From: Streptomyces sp. NBC_00440 | GTDB lineage: Bacteria > Actinomycetota > Actinomycetes > Streptomycetales > Streptomycetaceae | Direction of reading: 5' to 3' | Length of the DNA stretch: 64,000 nucleotides | Assembly: GCF_036014215.1 (NCBI RefSeq) | Contig: NZ_CP107921.1 | Coordinates: forward strand, 3,335,001 to 3,399,000 | Shown here: positions 1 to 8,246 of the stretch, one piece after another | Numbering within the stretch: position 1 is the stretch's first letter | How the letters are laid out: each line of letters starts with the position of its first letter | Position numbers and translations under genes: made by a program | Notes under the pieces: model-generated | Told to the model about the DNA's origin: nothing | The model's input: the letters and a program-made list of their open reading frames with translations, nothing else | Databases searched by the model: none

Positions 1-732
1 GAGATCATCCCCGATCTCCGGCCCGACAAGGTCTTCGTCATCGGCCACCCCGCGAAGAGCGCCATCGACGCGATACCCGCCGAGTGGCGCGACCGTGCGG
101 TCGACCTCGGCGGCGACCGGCGCGACCCGGACGAGTTCATGGCAGCGCTGCTCGGGGAGCTCGGACCCGACTCCTCGCTCATCGCCATCGGCAACATCCA
201 CGGCCAGGGCGAACTGCTCCTGGAGCACCTCGCCGAACTCCCGCCCGACGAGACCCCGGACGAGACCCCGGACGAGACGCCCCCGGCCGCGGCTCCCGCC
301 ATACCGGAACAGCGCAGTCCGCAGCACCCGCACCACCCCCGGCACGACGAGACGCTGGGGCAGCAGTACCGGCCGCATCTGGACCCGTACGCGCCCTACC
401 CGGAGGCGTACGAGACCCGTTACCAGCCGCAGCACCAGCCGTACTCGTACCAGCAGGAACAGCAGCCCCAACAGCCCCAGCAATCGCGGCAATCGCAGCA
501 GCAGCCCCGCGGCATGTTCGAACCCGCCGTGTACCCGGAGCAGGCGCACCCGGAGCAGGCTCACCGGGAGCCGCCGTACCCCGACCAGGCGTACCACGAC
601 CAGGCATACACGGAGCCGCAGTACCCGGTCGTCCTGTACCAGCCCCAGCACCAGCACGAGCCACACGAGCCGCATCCGTCGCACGACCCGTACCAGCAGA
701 GCCGGCAGAACAGCGCAGGAGACCCCCGTTGA
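1..732 (+). CDS. pgsB: Poly-gamma-glutamate synthase PgsB/CapB, C-terminal part only
   Basis: The reading frame is open from base 1, so the start lies before the window; about 243 residues are visible. The first ~85 residues end with GNIHGQGELLLEHL, the kind of C-terminal block seen in PgsB/CapB, the ATP-dependent Mur-ligase-like amide ligase that polymerises glutamate. After it comes a ~150-residue low-complexity tail with three ETPD-type repeats, then Q/H/P/Y-rich sequence, which ordinary PgsB lacks. The stop overlaps the TTG start of the next gene (TTGA), and that gene is PgsC-like, which supports the call. The identification rests on a short conserved segment plus the neighbour; the tail function is unknown. 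Confidence 0.72.
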   Translation, partial: EIIPDLRPDKVFVIGHPAKSAIDAIPAEWRDRAVDLGGDRRDPDEFMAALLGELGPDSSLIAIGNIHGQGELLLEHLAELPPDETPDETPDETPPAAAPAIPEQRSPQHPHHPRHDETLGQQYRPHLDPYAPYPEAYETRYQPQHQPYSYQQEQQPQQPQQSRQSQQQPRGMFEPAVYPEQAHPEQAHREPPYPDQAYHDQAYTEPQYPVVLYQPQHQHEPHEPHPSHDPYQQSRQNSAGDPR

Positions 733-1211
733 TCCCCACCGTCCTGACGCCCGAGATCGCCGCCATCGGTATCGCTCTCGGCCTGATGTTCTCCCTGGTC
801 TGCTATCTGACGACCAACCTCTCCCCCGGCGGCATGATCACGCCCGGCTGGCTCGCGCTGACGCTCGTCGAGGATCTGCAGCGGGCGGCGATGGTCGTCG
901 GGGTCACCGTCCTCACGTACGTCTCCGTGCTGATGCTCCAGAAGGTCGTCATCCTCTACGGCAAGCGGCTCTTCTCCGCCGTGGTGCTGACCGGGGTGAT
1001 CCTCCAGGCGACGGTGATGATCGTGCTCCAGGTGGAGTTCCCGCTGATGTACGCGAACCAGACGCTCGGCTTCATCGTTCCCGGCCTCATCGCCTACCAG
1101 CTGGTCCGCCAGCCCAAGGGGGCGACGCTGCTGGCCACCGGCTCGGTCTCGCTCCTCGCCTACGTCGTCCTGACCGCCGGCATCCTGCTCGGCGCCCTCC
1201 CGTCTGCCTGA
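729..1211 (+). CDS. pgsC: Poly-gamma-glutamate biosynthesis membrane protein PgsC/CapC
   Basis: This 160-residue, very hydrophobic protein begins MIPTVLTPEIAAIGIALGL and has about four to five membrane segments, matching the size and start of PgsC/CapC, the membrane partner of PgsB in poly-gamma-glutamate synthesis and export. I chose the TTG at 729 because AGGAG at 717-721 sits 7 bases upstream and the codon overlaps the pgsB stop, implying translational coupling. A longer open frame begins at 84 but overlaps pgsB and has no membrane-protein character before 729. The motif STTNLSPGG-like (TTNLSPGGMITPGW) after the first helix fits the family. Confidence 0.85.
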   Translation: MIPTVLTPEIAAIGIALGLMFSLVCYLTTNLSPGGMITPGWLALTLVEDLQRAAMVVGVTVLTYVSVLMLQKVVILYGKRLFSAVVLTGVILQATVMIVLQVEFPLMYANQTLGFIVPGLIAYQLVRQPKGATLLATGSVSLLAYVVLTAGILLGALPSA

Positions 1212-1220
1212 GGTGATCCC

Positions 1221-2309
1221 ATGACCGCTCCGCGTACCAAGAAGTCGAAGCGCAGCCGCACGGTCCTGCACGCCACCACCGTCCTCGCGCTGCTCGCGGG
1301 CAGCGCGTACTTCACGGTGGAGCTGCGCCAGGACGAACAGGCCAAGGCGCCGACCGTCCAGGCCGTCACCGACAAGCCCGGTCTGCGGACCGCGGGCGAC
1401 TCGCTGAAGACCGGGAAGACCTGGGAACGGCTCAACTCGCCTGCCCGTACCGTCCTGCGCGACGCCGACGGCAAGGTGCTCGCCACCTTCACCGACGCGG
1501 CCCGCACGGCGACGCTCACCGGCCCGTCCCGCACCTTCGCGGAGCCGGCCAACACCAAGTCCCGTGTCGTCACGGAGAGTTGGGTGCGGCTGATGCCCGA
1601 GAAGTGGAAGAAGGGCGCCGAGAAGCAGCAGTGGTTCCAGGACTGGTTCAAGAAGTACTACGGCAGCGAGGAGGACGACCTCTTCGCGTTCGCCTTCCAG
1701 TACGTGGAAGGGGCGCCGGTCAAGAAGGACGACGAGGGCGTCCCGTACGCGGGCGACGCGAACTTCGGGCCGATCAACCCGGAAGGCAGCGAGGGCAACG
1801 ATCTGCGCCTCGAACAGTCGGACTTCTTCGACTACCTCGGCATCCCGTACACCTTCCGCAACGGTGTCACCCGCAAGCCGCAGAAGCCGCGGTACCGCGC
1901 GATCGACTGCTCCGGCTTCATGCGGACGGTCTTCGGCTACCGCGCGCGCTACCCGCTCGCCCCGCTGGACGGCCAGGGTGACGGCCTGCCCCGTACCGCG
2001 AACGGCATCGGCCGCTCCAAGCTGGGCGCCGATGTCATCCCGCTCAAGGGCATCACGCCTGCGGACCGGCCGACCTCGATCGATGTCCTGCAACCCGGTG
2101 ACCTGGTGTTCTTCAAGCTCGACCAGCGGACCGGGCAGCGGCTCGACCACATCGGCATGTACATGGGCCACGACACGGACGGCCACCTGATCTTCGTCTC
2201 CAGCCGCGAAGAGGTGAACGGCCCGACCATCGGCGACAAGGGTGGCACCTCCCGCCTCGACGGCAACGGCTACTACGCGGCGACACTGCGCAGCGCGAAG
2301 CGGATCTGA
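1221..2309 (+). CDS. NlpC/P60 family peptidase, membrane-anchored or secreted
   Basis: The 362-residue product has a basic N-terminus (KKSKRSRT), one hydrophobic segment at about residues 13-32 (signal anchor or signal peptide), a spacer, and a C-terminal NlpC/P60 domain. The catalytic Cys is in AIDCSGF (about residue 232) and the His is in RLDHIGMYMG (about 313). NlpC/P60 enzymes cleave gamma-D-glutamyl bonds. Directly after pgsB-pgsC (9-base gap), it may trim or release poly-gamma-glutamate, as PgdS does in Bacillus, although peptidoglycan is the commoner substrate of the family. The ATG at 1221 follows GAGGTGATCCC, a usable ribosome-binding site. Confidence 0.85.
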   Translation: MTAPRTKKSKRSRTVLHATTVLALLAGSAYFTVELRQDEQAKAPTVQAVTDKPGLRTAGDSLKTGKTWERLNSPARTVLRDADGKVLATFTDAARTATLTGPSRTFAEPANTKSRVVTESWVRLMPEKWKKGAEKQQWFQDWFKKYYGSEEDDLFAFAFQYVEGAPVKKDDEGVPYAGDANFGPINPEGSEGNDLRLEQSDFFDYLGIPYTFRNGVTRKPQKPRYRAIDCSGFMRTVFGYRARYPLAPLDGQGDGLPRTANGIGRSKLGADVIPLKGITPADRPTSIDVLQPGDLVFFKLDQRTGQRLDHIGMYMGHDTDGHLIFVSSREEVNGPTIGDKGGTSRLDGNGYYAATLRSAKRI

Positions 2310-2313
2310 GGGA

Positions 2314-2350
2314 GGGACACCCCAGGAACCACGGGAGACTGGGGCGTCCC
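2314..2350. terminator. Hairpin between convergent genes
   Basis: GGGACACCCCAG (2314-2325) can pair with CTGGGGCGTCCC (2339-2350) with one mismatch. It lies just after the NlpC/P60 stop and before the stop of the oppositely oriented membrane-protein gene, so it may terminate both transcripts. There is no U tract, as is usual in Streptomyces. Confidence 0.5.
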
Positions 2351-2370
2351 AGGATCAGGAGCGCCCACGC

Positions 2371-4242
2371 TCAGGGGTGGCCCGGAGCCACCCGCTGGTC
2401 CGGGGCGCCCGCGGGCAGGGTGTCCTTCAGTTCGTCCGGGCACGGTGTCCCGCGCGGCAGCCGGTAGGGCGAAGCCAGCCGGTAGACACCGGCCTTCGGG
2501 GCGAGCAGTTCCGTCCACTCGTCGCCGTCCGCGTCCTTGTCCGTCTTCGCCAGGCAGCCGTGCGTGTTGGCGAAGGCCTTCGGCTCGCCCTCGCCGCGCC
2601 CCTTGGACGCCTCCGTCTCCTGCGGCGGCTCGACGCTCTTGCCCTCGTCGTCGACCAGACCCAGCCACGGCGAGTACGGGATCCGGATCAGCACCCGGCC
2701 CCGCTGCTTCACCCGGACGGTCAGCCCACCCTCCTCGGCGCGCTCCACGGTGCCCGGCGGGTCGGCCATCGGCGTCGGCCGGTCGACGGCGAACAGCTGC
2801 CAGTTGTCGTCGCCCCAGAGCCGCTTGAGATACGGCAGACCGTCCTGGACGAGCTTCTCCTCCTGGCCGGCCCCGGTGTCCGGCGTCCCCGTGGGCAGTA
2901 CGACGTACCGCACCGCCCAGCGGGCCAGCCAGGCCTTGTAGTTGACGGAGTCGAGGGTGTCGTCGTAGAAGATCGGGTTGCGCTCCATGTCGGCCTGGCG
3001 GTTCCAGCCGCGGGCCAGATTGACGTACGGGGAGAGCGCGGAGGCCTCCCGGTGGCTCTTGGCCGGGACGACCTCGACCCGGCCCTTGTCCGCGCCCCTC
3101 TTCTGGAGCTGGTTGACCAGCGGGGCGAGTTCCCGGGTCCAGGAGGCGGCGGGGGCGGTGCGCACCACGTCGTCGACGCCCTTGAAGCCGATCCACACAT
3201 TGAGCCCGATGAACGCGATCACCAGGGCGTACCACTTGCGCGACTTCGGCACCGTGTACGGCAGCGCCGCGAGCAGCACCACCCCTGCGAAGAGCATCGG
3301 CAGCCGGGAGATGTTCGAGCCGATCTCCGAGTTGATCAGCCAGGTGAGCACCACGCCCAGCGCGTACACGGCCGCGCCCGTACGGACCGTGCGCCACTCC
3401 TTCGGGACCAGGAAGAGGACGAACACCCCGTAGAGGAGGGGGAGCGAAGCCGTCCCCACCGACATCGGCTGGGTGCCGGAGAACGGGAACAGCCAGGCGG
3501 ACAGCGCGACCACGGCGACCGGTGCGAGCCCCAGCGCATAGGCGCCGGGGCGCCGCTTGTTGAGGAAGAGCGCGGCTGCCACCACACCCAGGAAGAGCCC
3601 CGCCACAGGGCTGCTCGCGGTGGCGAGCCCGGCGAGCGGGGCGGCGACCCAGGCCTTCGCCCAGCGGCGGGTGCGCCAGCGGTGCGGCCAGCAGAAGACC
3701 GCGGCCACCGCGCCCAGCGCGAACATCGTGCCGAGGCCGAACGTGACCCGGCCGGACAGCGCGTTGCAGAGAAACGCGAAGTCGGCGGCGAGCGCGCACA
3801 GCAGCGGATTACGGACGGCGCGCAGCCGCACGAGGATCAGCGCGGTCAGCGCGGCCGATACCGTCCCGGCGATCATCATCGTCGTACGGACACCGAGCAC
3901 GGACATCAGATACGGCGAGACCACGCTGTACGAGACGGGGTGCATCCCGCCGTACCAGGCGAGGTTGTACGCGGACGCCGGGTGGCGGCCGACGAACTCG
4001 GCCCAGGCGTCCTGCGCCGCGAGGTCGCCACCACTGTTGGCGAAGAAGAAGAACCAGAGGATGTGCGCGACGGCGGCCACGGCGGTCGCGGTGACGACGG
4101 GGTGGGCGGCCGGCCAGGTCCACGGCATCCGGTCCGAGGGCCGCTGCCCCGGCCCGTCACCCCGTGAGAGCAGGCCGGTACGGCCCCCGGCGCGGGGGCT
4201 CCCTCTGCCTTCTTCACGTGTCGGGTCTGCTGTGGTCACCAA
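2371..4242 (-). CDS. Large polytopic membrane protein with C-terminal extracytoplasmic domain
   Basis: The 623-residue protein has a charged N-terminal ~45 residues, then about ten to twelve hydrophobic segments between residues ~50 and ~345, then a ~270-residue soluble region with many Trp, Tyr and Pro residues. This layout resembles GT-C glycosyltransferase-like or related mannosyltransferase-type proteins. A DxD-like or DE motif typical of GT-C enzymes is not obvious, so I give no reaction. Related Streptomyces genes are, from memory, often labelled only as membrane proteins or MFS transporters; the C-terminal domain argues against a simple transporter. Start: TTG at 4242 with AGGAG eight bases upstream; GTG at 4239 is equally possible. 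Confidence 0.6.
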   Translation of the reverse strand: MVTTADPTREEGRGSPRAGGRTGLLSRGDGPGQRPSDRMPWTWPAAHPVVTATAVAAVAHILWFFFFANSGGDLAAQDAWAEFVGRHPASAYNLAWYGGMHPVSYSVVSPYLMSVLGVRTTMMIAGTVSAALTALILVRLRAVRNPLLCALAADFAFLCNALSGRVTFGLGTMFALGAVAAVFCWPHRWRTRRWAKAWVAAPLAGLATASSPVAGLFLGVVAAALFLNKRRPGAYALGLAPVAVVALSAWLFPFSGTQPMSVGTASLPLLYGVFVLFLVPKEWRTVRTGAAVYALGVVLTWLINSEIGSNISRLPMLFAGVVLLAALPYTVPKSRKWYALVIAFIGLNVWIGFKGVDDVVRTAPAASWTRELAPLVNQLQKRGADKGRVEVVPAKSHREASALSPYVNLARGWNRQADMERNPIFYDDTLDSVNYKAWLARWAVRYVVLPTGTPDTGAGQEEKLVQDGLPYLKRLWGDDNWQLFAVDRPTPMADPPGTVERAEEGGLTVRVKQRGRVLIRIPYSPWLGLVDDEGKSVEPPQETEASKGRGEGEPKAFANTHGCLAKTDKDADGDEWTELLAPKAGVYRLASPYRLPRGTPCPDELKDTLPAGAPDQRVAPGHP

Positions 4243-4315
4243 GGCTCGCTCTCCTGCGAAGGAGGACGCAGTCCCCGCGCCCAGAGTTGCCCAGCGACGC
4301 TAACACGTACGAAAT

Positions 4316-4356
4316 GGGCTGCCGCCGCCGGTCGTGAAGGCCGGAGGCGGCAGCCC
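4316..4356 (-). terminator. Terminator after the carboxypeptidase gene
   Basis: GGGCTGCCGCC (4316-4326) and GGCGGCAGCCC (4346-4356) form a perfect 11-bp stem, extended internally by GCCGG/CCGG-type pairs. It lies downstream of the minus-strand carboxypeptidase gene, including its possible in-frame extension that ends at 4363. Confidence 0.7.
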
Positions 4357-4370
4357 TGATACTCACTCGG

Positions 4371-4430
4371 ACGCCTGGTCGGGCGCCTGGTCGGGCGCCT
4401 GGTTGGGCACCTGACCGGGCGCCTGATGGA
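4371..4430 (-). repeat. Five 12-bp tandem units, in frame after the carboxypeptidase stop
   Basis: Five 12-bp units (consensus GCGCCTGGTCGG on the plus strand) run from 4371 to 4430. On the minus strand they lie in the same frame as the carboxypeptidase gene, beyond its TGA (4459-4461). If that TGA were read through, they would encode a 31-residue Ala/Pro/Gln/Asp-rich tail of APDQ/APNQ-type repeats, ending at a TGA at 4363-4365. Either the gene once ended there or the tail is used at low frequency. Confidence 0.75.
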
Positions 4431-4458
4431 TGCCGGAGTGAGGTGCCCGGTCGGGCGC

Positions 4459-7083
4459 TCAGCCGACGCGGGTCAGCTTCGCTCCGAAGCCGGGCTCCGG
4501 AAGATCCTTCTGGAGGGCGACCGGGGCGGAGACCTTGCCCGGTCCGGAGCCGACGGTCAGCTGGCCGACGACCGTCCCGGCCTTCGCCGAGTGCGGAATC
4601 GTCTTGCTGTTGCCGATCTTGATGTCGACCTTCAGACCGGCCCAGCCGGCCGCCTCGAAGTCCCTGGTGGCGACGACCGGGGTCTGCCCGCCGAGCCCGT
4701 CGTCCACGTAACCGACGACCTCGCCCTTCTTCACCACGTTCCGCGAGGTGAGCGCGGACTCGGTGGCCAGCAGCGCTGTCTTGCTCACCGCGTTCACCGT
4801 GTCGATGATCGGCGTCTTGTGCTGCGAGAGGATCGCTCCGACGATGTACTGCGTCGTGCCGCCGACCTTCTGCTCCGCGGCGAAGAGCAGGCTGGCACCG
4901 GCGTTGGTGGTGGAGCCGGTCTTCATGCCGATCGCACCGTTGTAGGGGACCAGCCGGTTGTAGTTGCCCCAGGTCTTGCCCGACGGGTCGGTCCAGCTCG
5001 GGAGCTTCGTGATGTCCATCAACGCCGGGATCTTCACGAGCTCCTGGCCCAGCTTCACCTGGTCGGCAGCCGTGCTGACCGTGGAGGCGGTCAGCCCCGA
5101 GGGGTCGGTGTACTTCGTGTTGGTCATGCCGAGCTTCTTGGCGGTGTCGTTCATCTTCTTCACGAACACCGCTTCCGAGCCCGAGTCCCAGCGGGCGAGC
5201 AGCCGCGCGACGTTGTTCGCCGACGGGATCATGATCGCGCTGAGCGCGTCCTTCTCGGAGAGGACGTCGCCCTTCTTGATGGTGTTGAGAGTGGACTCAC
5301 CACCGGTCTTGTCGTAGTGGCCTTCCTTCTCCGCCGTGGCGTCGACCGGAATCGACGCGCCCTTCGCACCGGGCTTCATCGGGTGGTCCTGCAGGATCAG
5401 GTAGGCCGTCATCGACTTGGCCATACTCGCGATCGGCACGGGCTTCTCGTCCCCGAAACCGTCCACGGTGCCGAGCCCCGCCACGGAGATCTTCCCCTGG
5501 CCCTCGCTCGGCCAGGGCAGGGTGACCTTGGACCCGCCGAACGAGTACGACGGCGCGGCGGTCAGGGTCAGGCTCGGATCGGGAAGCGGCCGGACTGCCT
5601 GTACGACTGCAAAGATGATCAGCAGCAGGATCACCAGCGGTGTCCAGATCTTGAACCGGCGGACGACGGTCCGCACCGGGGTTTCCGGCGGGGCCGGCTT
5701 GTTGGTCAGCTCGGCGAGCAGGTCGAGCGGCGGCTTGGGCGGCATCGCCAGCTGCCGGGTCGGCTCGACGACGCCCGGCTGCGCGGCACCGGCACCGGCC
5801 GCGGTGGCGGTGGGACCGGTGGCGCTGGTGGTGCTGCTCGCGGCGGGGATCCCGGCCGGGGGCTTGGCGGGCGACGGGACCGGGGCGGGCTGCTTCTTCC
5901 GCTCACCGGGTACGTCGTCGGGCCGCAGCGGCACGAAGGTGCTGCGCTTCAGCGTGGTGGTGGGCCGGTCGATCACGGGGCGGGAAGGGACACGGAAGAT
6001 ACCGGTGGGCTGATCGACGGCCTCGTCGTCGGCCTTCGGGGCGTCCTTCTCGTCGGCCTTCTCGCCTGCCTTTGGGGTGCCCTTCGCTTCGGCCTTCGCT
6101 TCGGCCTTCGCGTCATCCTTCGCATCGCCCTTCGGGGCGGACTTTGCGTTTGCGACGTCGGGCTCGGCTTCCGGCTTCGCGTCCGACGTGGCGCCGGGCG
6201 TGTCCCCGGCGGTGGTGTCGGCGGTCGCGGCATCCGCTTCGGCGTCGGCGTCCGTCTTCCCGTCGGCGTCGGACTCTGCGTCCGCACGGGCAGCAGGCTT
6301 CGCAGCCGGCTTGTCGGCTTCCGCTTCAGCCCCGGCGTCGTCCGCATCCGCACCGGCGCCGGAGTCCGCGTCAGAGCCAGACCCGGACCCAGACCCAGAC
6401 CCAGACCCAGCACCCTCGGATGCCTTCGCGTCCGTGGTGCCCGTTGTGGTGTCGCTCGTGGTGTCGGTACTCGTTCCGTCCGTCCCGATCGCCGCGTTCT
6501 CCGGCGCATCGTCGGAATCCGCGTCACCGTTCGCCTCGGCGGGGTCGTCCGCGCCGCCTGAAGCGCCCGTGTGCGCCCCCGCGCCCTCCGGGGCACCCTG
6601 AGGCGCCTCGGACGCGGTTGCGGCCCCGGAAGCGCCCTGAGCGCCCTCACCCGTCGACTTCGCGTTCGAGTCGGATTCGTCTTCGTCGGTCGTTTCGGGC
6701 GTGTCGACAGGGGACCCGGCCATCACATGGGTCTTCGAGGCCTCCTCCGCAGCACCCTCCGCACCATCCGCACCAGACGTATCGGCTGCACCAGCCGCAC
6801 CAGCCGCACCGTCCGCGCCCGACGGATCCTTCCCGTCCGACGAACCGTCCGACGGCCCGTCCGCCGACTCGCCCGACGGGTCACCCGCCGGCTCGTCCGC
6901 CGCCGCGACCCACGCGGCCACCGCCTCACGCAGCCGTGCGTCGCCCGACTGCGACCCGGACGCCGCGCCCGCTTCCGGATCCGGCACCGAGCGGAAGACC
7001 GCAAGCCTCGGATCGCTCGTACCGGGAGCCGTTCCCTCTGACGACTTCCGCTGCTCCGACTTGTCGGGGGACTCGCCCGCCAC
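4459..7083 (-). CDS. D-alanyl-D-alanine carboxypeptidase (S11, PBP5-like) with long acidic N-terminus
   Basis: The 874-residue product is a bitopic membrane enzyme. Residues ~1-475 are a cytoplasmic-side, low-complexity region rich in Ala, Asp, Glu, Ser and Pro, including a GSGSGS stretch. A membrane helix lies at ~478-500 (IWTPLVILLLIIF), and the rest is a penicillin-binding serine peptidase domain with SMAK (~551), SAN (~619) and KTG (~719), the three active-site motifs of class S11. Such enzymes remove the terminal D-Ala of peptidoglycan stem peptides. The domain matches usual family length; the acidic extension is several hundred residues longer than normal. Start: GTG at 7083 with GGAGG five bases upstream. 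A possible in-frame extension lies beyond the stop. Confidence 0.9.
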   Translation of the reverse strand: MAGESPDKSEQRKSSEGTAPGTSDPRLAVFRSVPDPEAGAASGSQSGDARLREAVAAWVAAADEPAGDPSGESADGPSDGSSDGKDPSGADGAAGAAGAADTSGADGAEGAAEEASKTHVMAGSPVDTPETTDEDESDSNAKSTGEGAQGASGAATASEAPQGAPEGAGAHTGASGGADDPAEANGDADSDDAPENAAIGTDGTSTDTTSDTTTGTTDAKASEGAGSGSGSGSGSGSDADSGAGADADDAGAEAEADKPAAKPAARADAESDADGKTDADAEADAATADTTAGDTPGATSDAKPEAEPDVANAKSAPKGDAKDDAKAEAKAEAKGTPKAGEKADEKDAPKADDEAVDQPTGIFRVPSRPVIDRPTTTLKRSTFVPLRPDDVPGERKKQPAPVPSPAKPPAGIPAASSTTSATGPTATAAGAGAAQPGVVEPTRQLAMPPKPPLDLLAELTNKPAPPETPVRTVVRRFKIWTPLVILLLIIFAVVQAVRPLPDPSLTLTAAPSYSFGGSKVTLPWPSEGQGKISVAGLGTVDGFGDEKPVPIASMAKSMTAYLILQDHPMKPGAKGASIPVDATAEKEGHYDKTGGESTLNTIKKGDVLSEKDALSAIMIPSANNVARLLARWDSGSEAVFVKKMNDTAKKLGMTNTKYTDPSGLTASTVSTAADQVKLGQELVKIPALMDITKLPSWTDPSGKTWGNYNRLVPYNGAIGMKTGSTTNAGASLLFAAEQKVGGTTQYIVGAILSQHKTPIIDTVNAVSKTALLATESALTSRNVVKKGEVVGYVDDGLGGQTPVVATRDFEAAGWAGLKVDIKIGNSKTIPHSAKAGTVVGQLTVGSGPGKVSAPVALQKDLPEPGFGAKLTRVG

Positions 7084-7276
7084 CGATGCCTCCTGGATAC
7101 GCCGCGCGGGAATTCCCGCCTGTCCGAACCATCTACCAGTGTCCTGTGTGGGCGCTTAACCGCTGCACCGGACGAGAACGACATACATCTAGATTCCGGT
7201 GCAAAACACCCAGGCGCTCTCGACAGACCAATGTGAGAGGGGTCACCCTGTCACTCATCCACGCGGGGAGGCATGG

Positions 7277-7990
7277 ATGGGCAGGAGCCGCAGAACGATT
7301 CCGGAAGAGCTTCTACTGCTCGCTCTGGACCCGACCACGGGTACCACAGCGCAGCCGCAGTCGCTCGACCTCGGCCTGGCCGGAGCCCAGCTAGTAGAGC
7401 TGGCTCTGGCAGGACGGATAGCCCCGGACGGGGATCGTATCGCCGTGGTGATGGCACGGCCGACAGGAGATCCAACACTGGACTCCGCACTGGAACTGCT
7501 GCGCAGGCGCGGCAGCCCGGTCCGGGCAGTTCACTGGATCGGCGGGCCCCGGCTGGGGCTCCGCCAGATTTACCTCGCTCATCTGGAGCGGTGCGGCATG
7601 GTGCATGCCGTGGCGGGCCAGATGTGCGGAGTGCTGCCGACGACTCGCTACCAGGCGACGGAGACAGCGATCAGCCGGGACATCAGGGCCCGGCTGGACA
7701 GTGCGATCCGCACCGGCGTACCGCCGGACCCGCGGACCGCGGCGCTCGCCGCGCTCGCTCACGCAGTGGGGCTCGGCAAGCACCTCTACCCCGGCAACGA
7801 GGGGCGCTCATCACGCTCCCGCCTCCGGGACCTGATCAGACACGACCCCATGGGCGGTCTCGTGGCGCACGCCGTCATGGACGTCCAGAACGGTGCGGTG
7901 GCACAGCCGCGCCGAGCAGCACCGGCACCGGGCAACGCCGCGCCGATGCAGTCGCACCACGGGTCCATGGCCCGCGTGGCGGCGCACTGA
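7277..7990 (+). CDS. GPP34 (GOLPH3-like) family protein
   Basis: The 237-residue protein opens MGRSRRTIPEELLLLALDPTTG, the hallmark of the GPP34 family (related to Golgi phosphoprotein 3, a phosphoinositide-binding fold). Actinobacteria carry many copies of unknown function. The later ALAALAHAVGLGKHLYPG segment also fits. ATG 7277 is chosen over upstream in-frame starts because GGAGG at 7267-7271 sits five bases before it and homology begins there. Transcribed divergently from the carboxypeptidase gene; strong terminator follows. Confidence 0.85.
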   Translation: MGRSRRTIPEELLLLALDPTTGTTAQPQSLDLGLAGAQLVELALAGRIAPDGDRIAVVMARPTGDPTLDSALELLRRRGSPVRAVHWIGGPRLGLRQIYLAHLERCGMVHAVAGQMCGVLPTTRYQATETAISRDIRARLDSAIRTGVPPDPRTAALAALAHAVGLGKHLYPGNEGRSSRSRLRDLIRHDPMGGLVAHAVMDVQNGAVAQPRRAAPAPGNAAPMQSHHGSMARVAAH

Positions 7991-8090
7991 GCCCAGCCGC
8001 ACCGGGTGAGCTCAACCGCACCACGAGCACGAACGAGCATCAGAGCCGCCGCACCGACGTCCCCAAGACCCGGTTCGGGAGCCGCAACAC

Positions 8091-8129
8091 GAGCGCGCGG
8101 GGCCGGCACGTCGCCGGCCCCGCGCGCTC
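8091..8129 (+). terminator. Strong terminator after the GPP34 gene
   Basis: A perfect 17-bp stem: GAGCGCGCGGGGCCGGC (8091-8107) pairs with 8113-8129 around a five-base loop. It lies 100 bases after the GPP34 stop and isolates it from the downstream regulator. Confidence 0.8.
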
Positions 8130-8190
8130 ACTCTCTGGCCATTTCCCAGCGCAGCGCGTTGCATTGGTGGCAATCTGCTGAGCAGTAAGA

Positions 8191-8213
8191 CCTACCGGGC
8201 ACATCGCGGTAGG
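8191..8213. promoter_or_regulatory. Inverted repeat before the HTH regulator, possible operator
   Basis: CCTACCG (8191-8197) and CGGTAGG (8207-8213) form a perfect 7-bp inverted repeat with a nine-base spacer, ending 33 bases before the GTG start of the HTH gene. The position suits an autoregulatory site. No binding data; chance occurrence is possible. Confidence 0.35.
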
Positions 8214-8246
8214 GCTCAGTACGTCAATGCCGGAGGTGCAGTTCCC

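Noticed and set aside
2242..4167. A 641-codon plus-strand open frame opposite the membrane protein
   Set aside because: Overlaps a convincing gene, compositionally biased, and begins inside the NlpC/P60 gene.
4459..4461. TGA as selenocysteine codon in the carboxypeptidase
   Set aside because: The sequence after it is a repeat tail and no catalytic Sec position or SECIS-like hairpin is evident.
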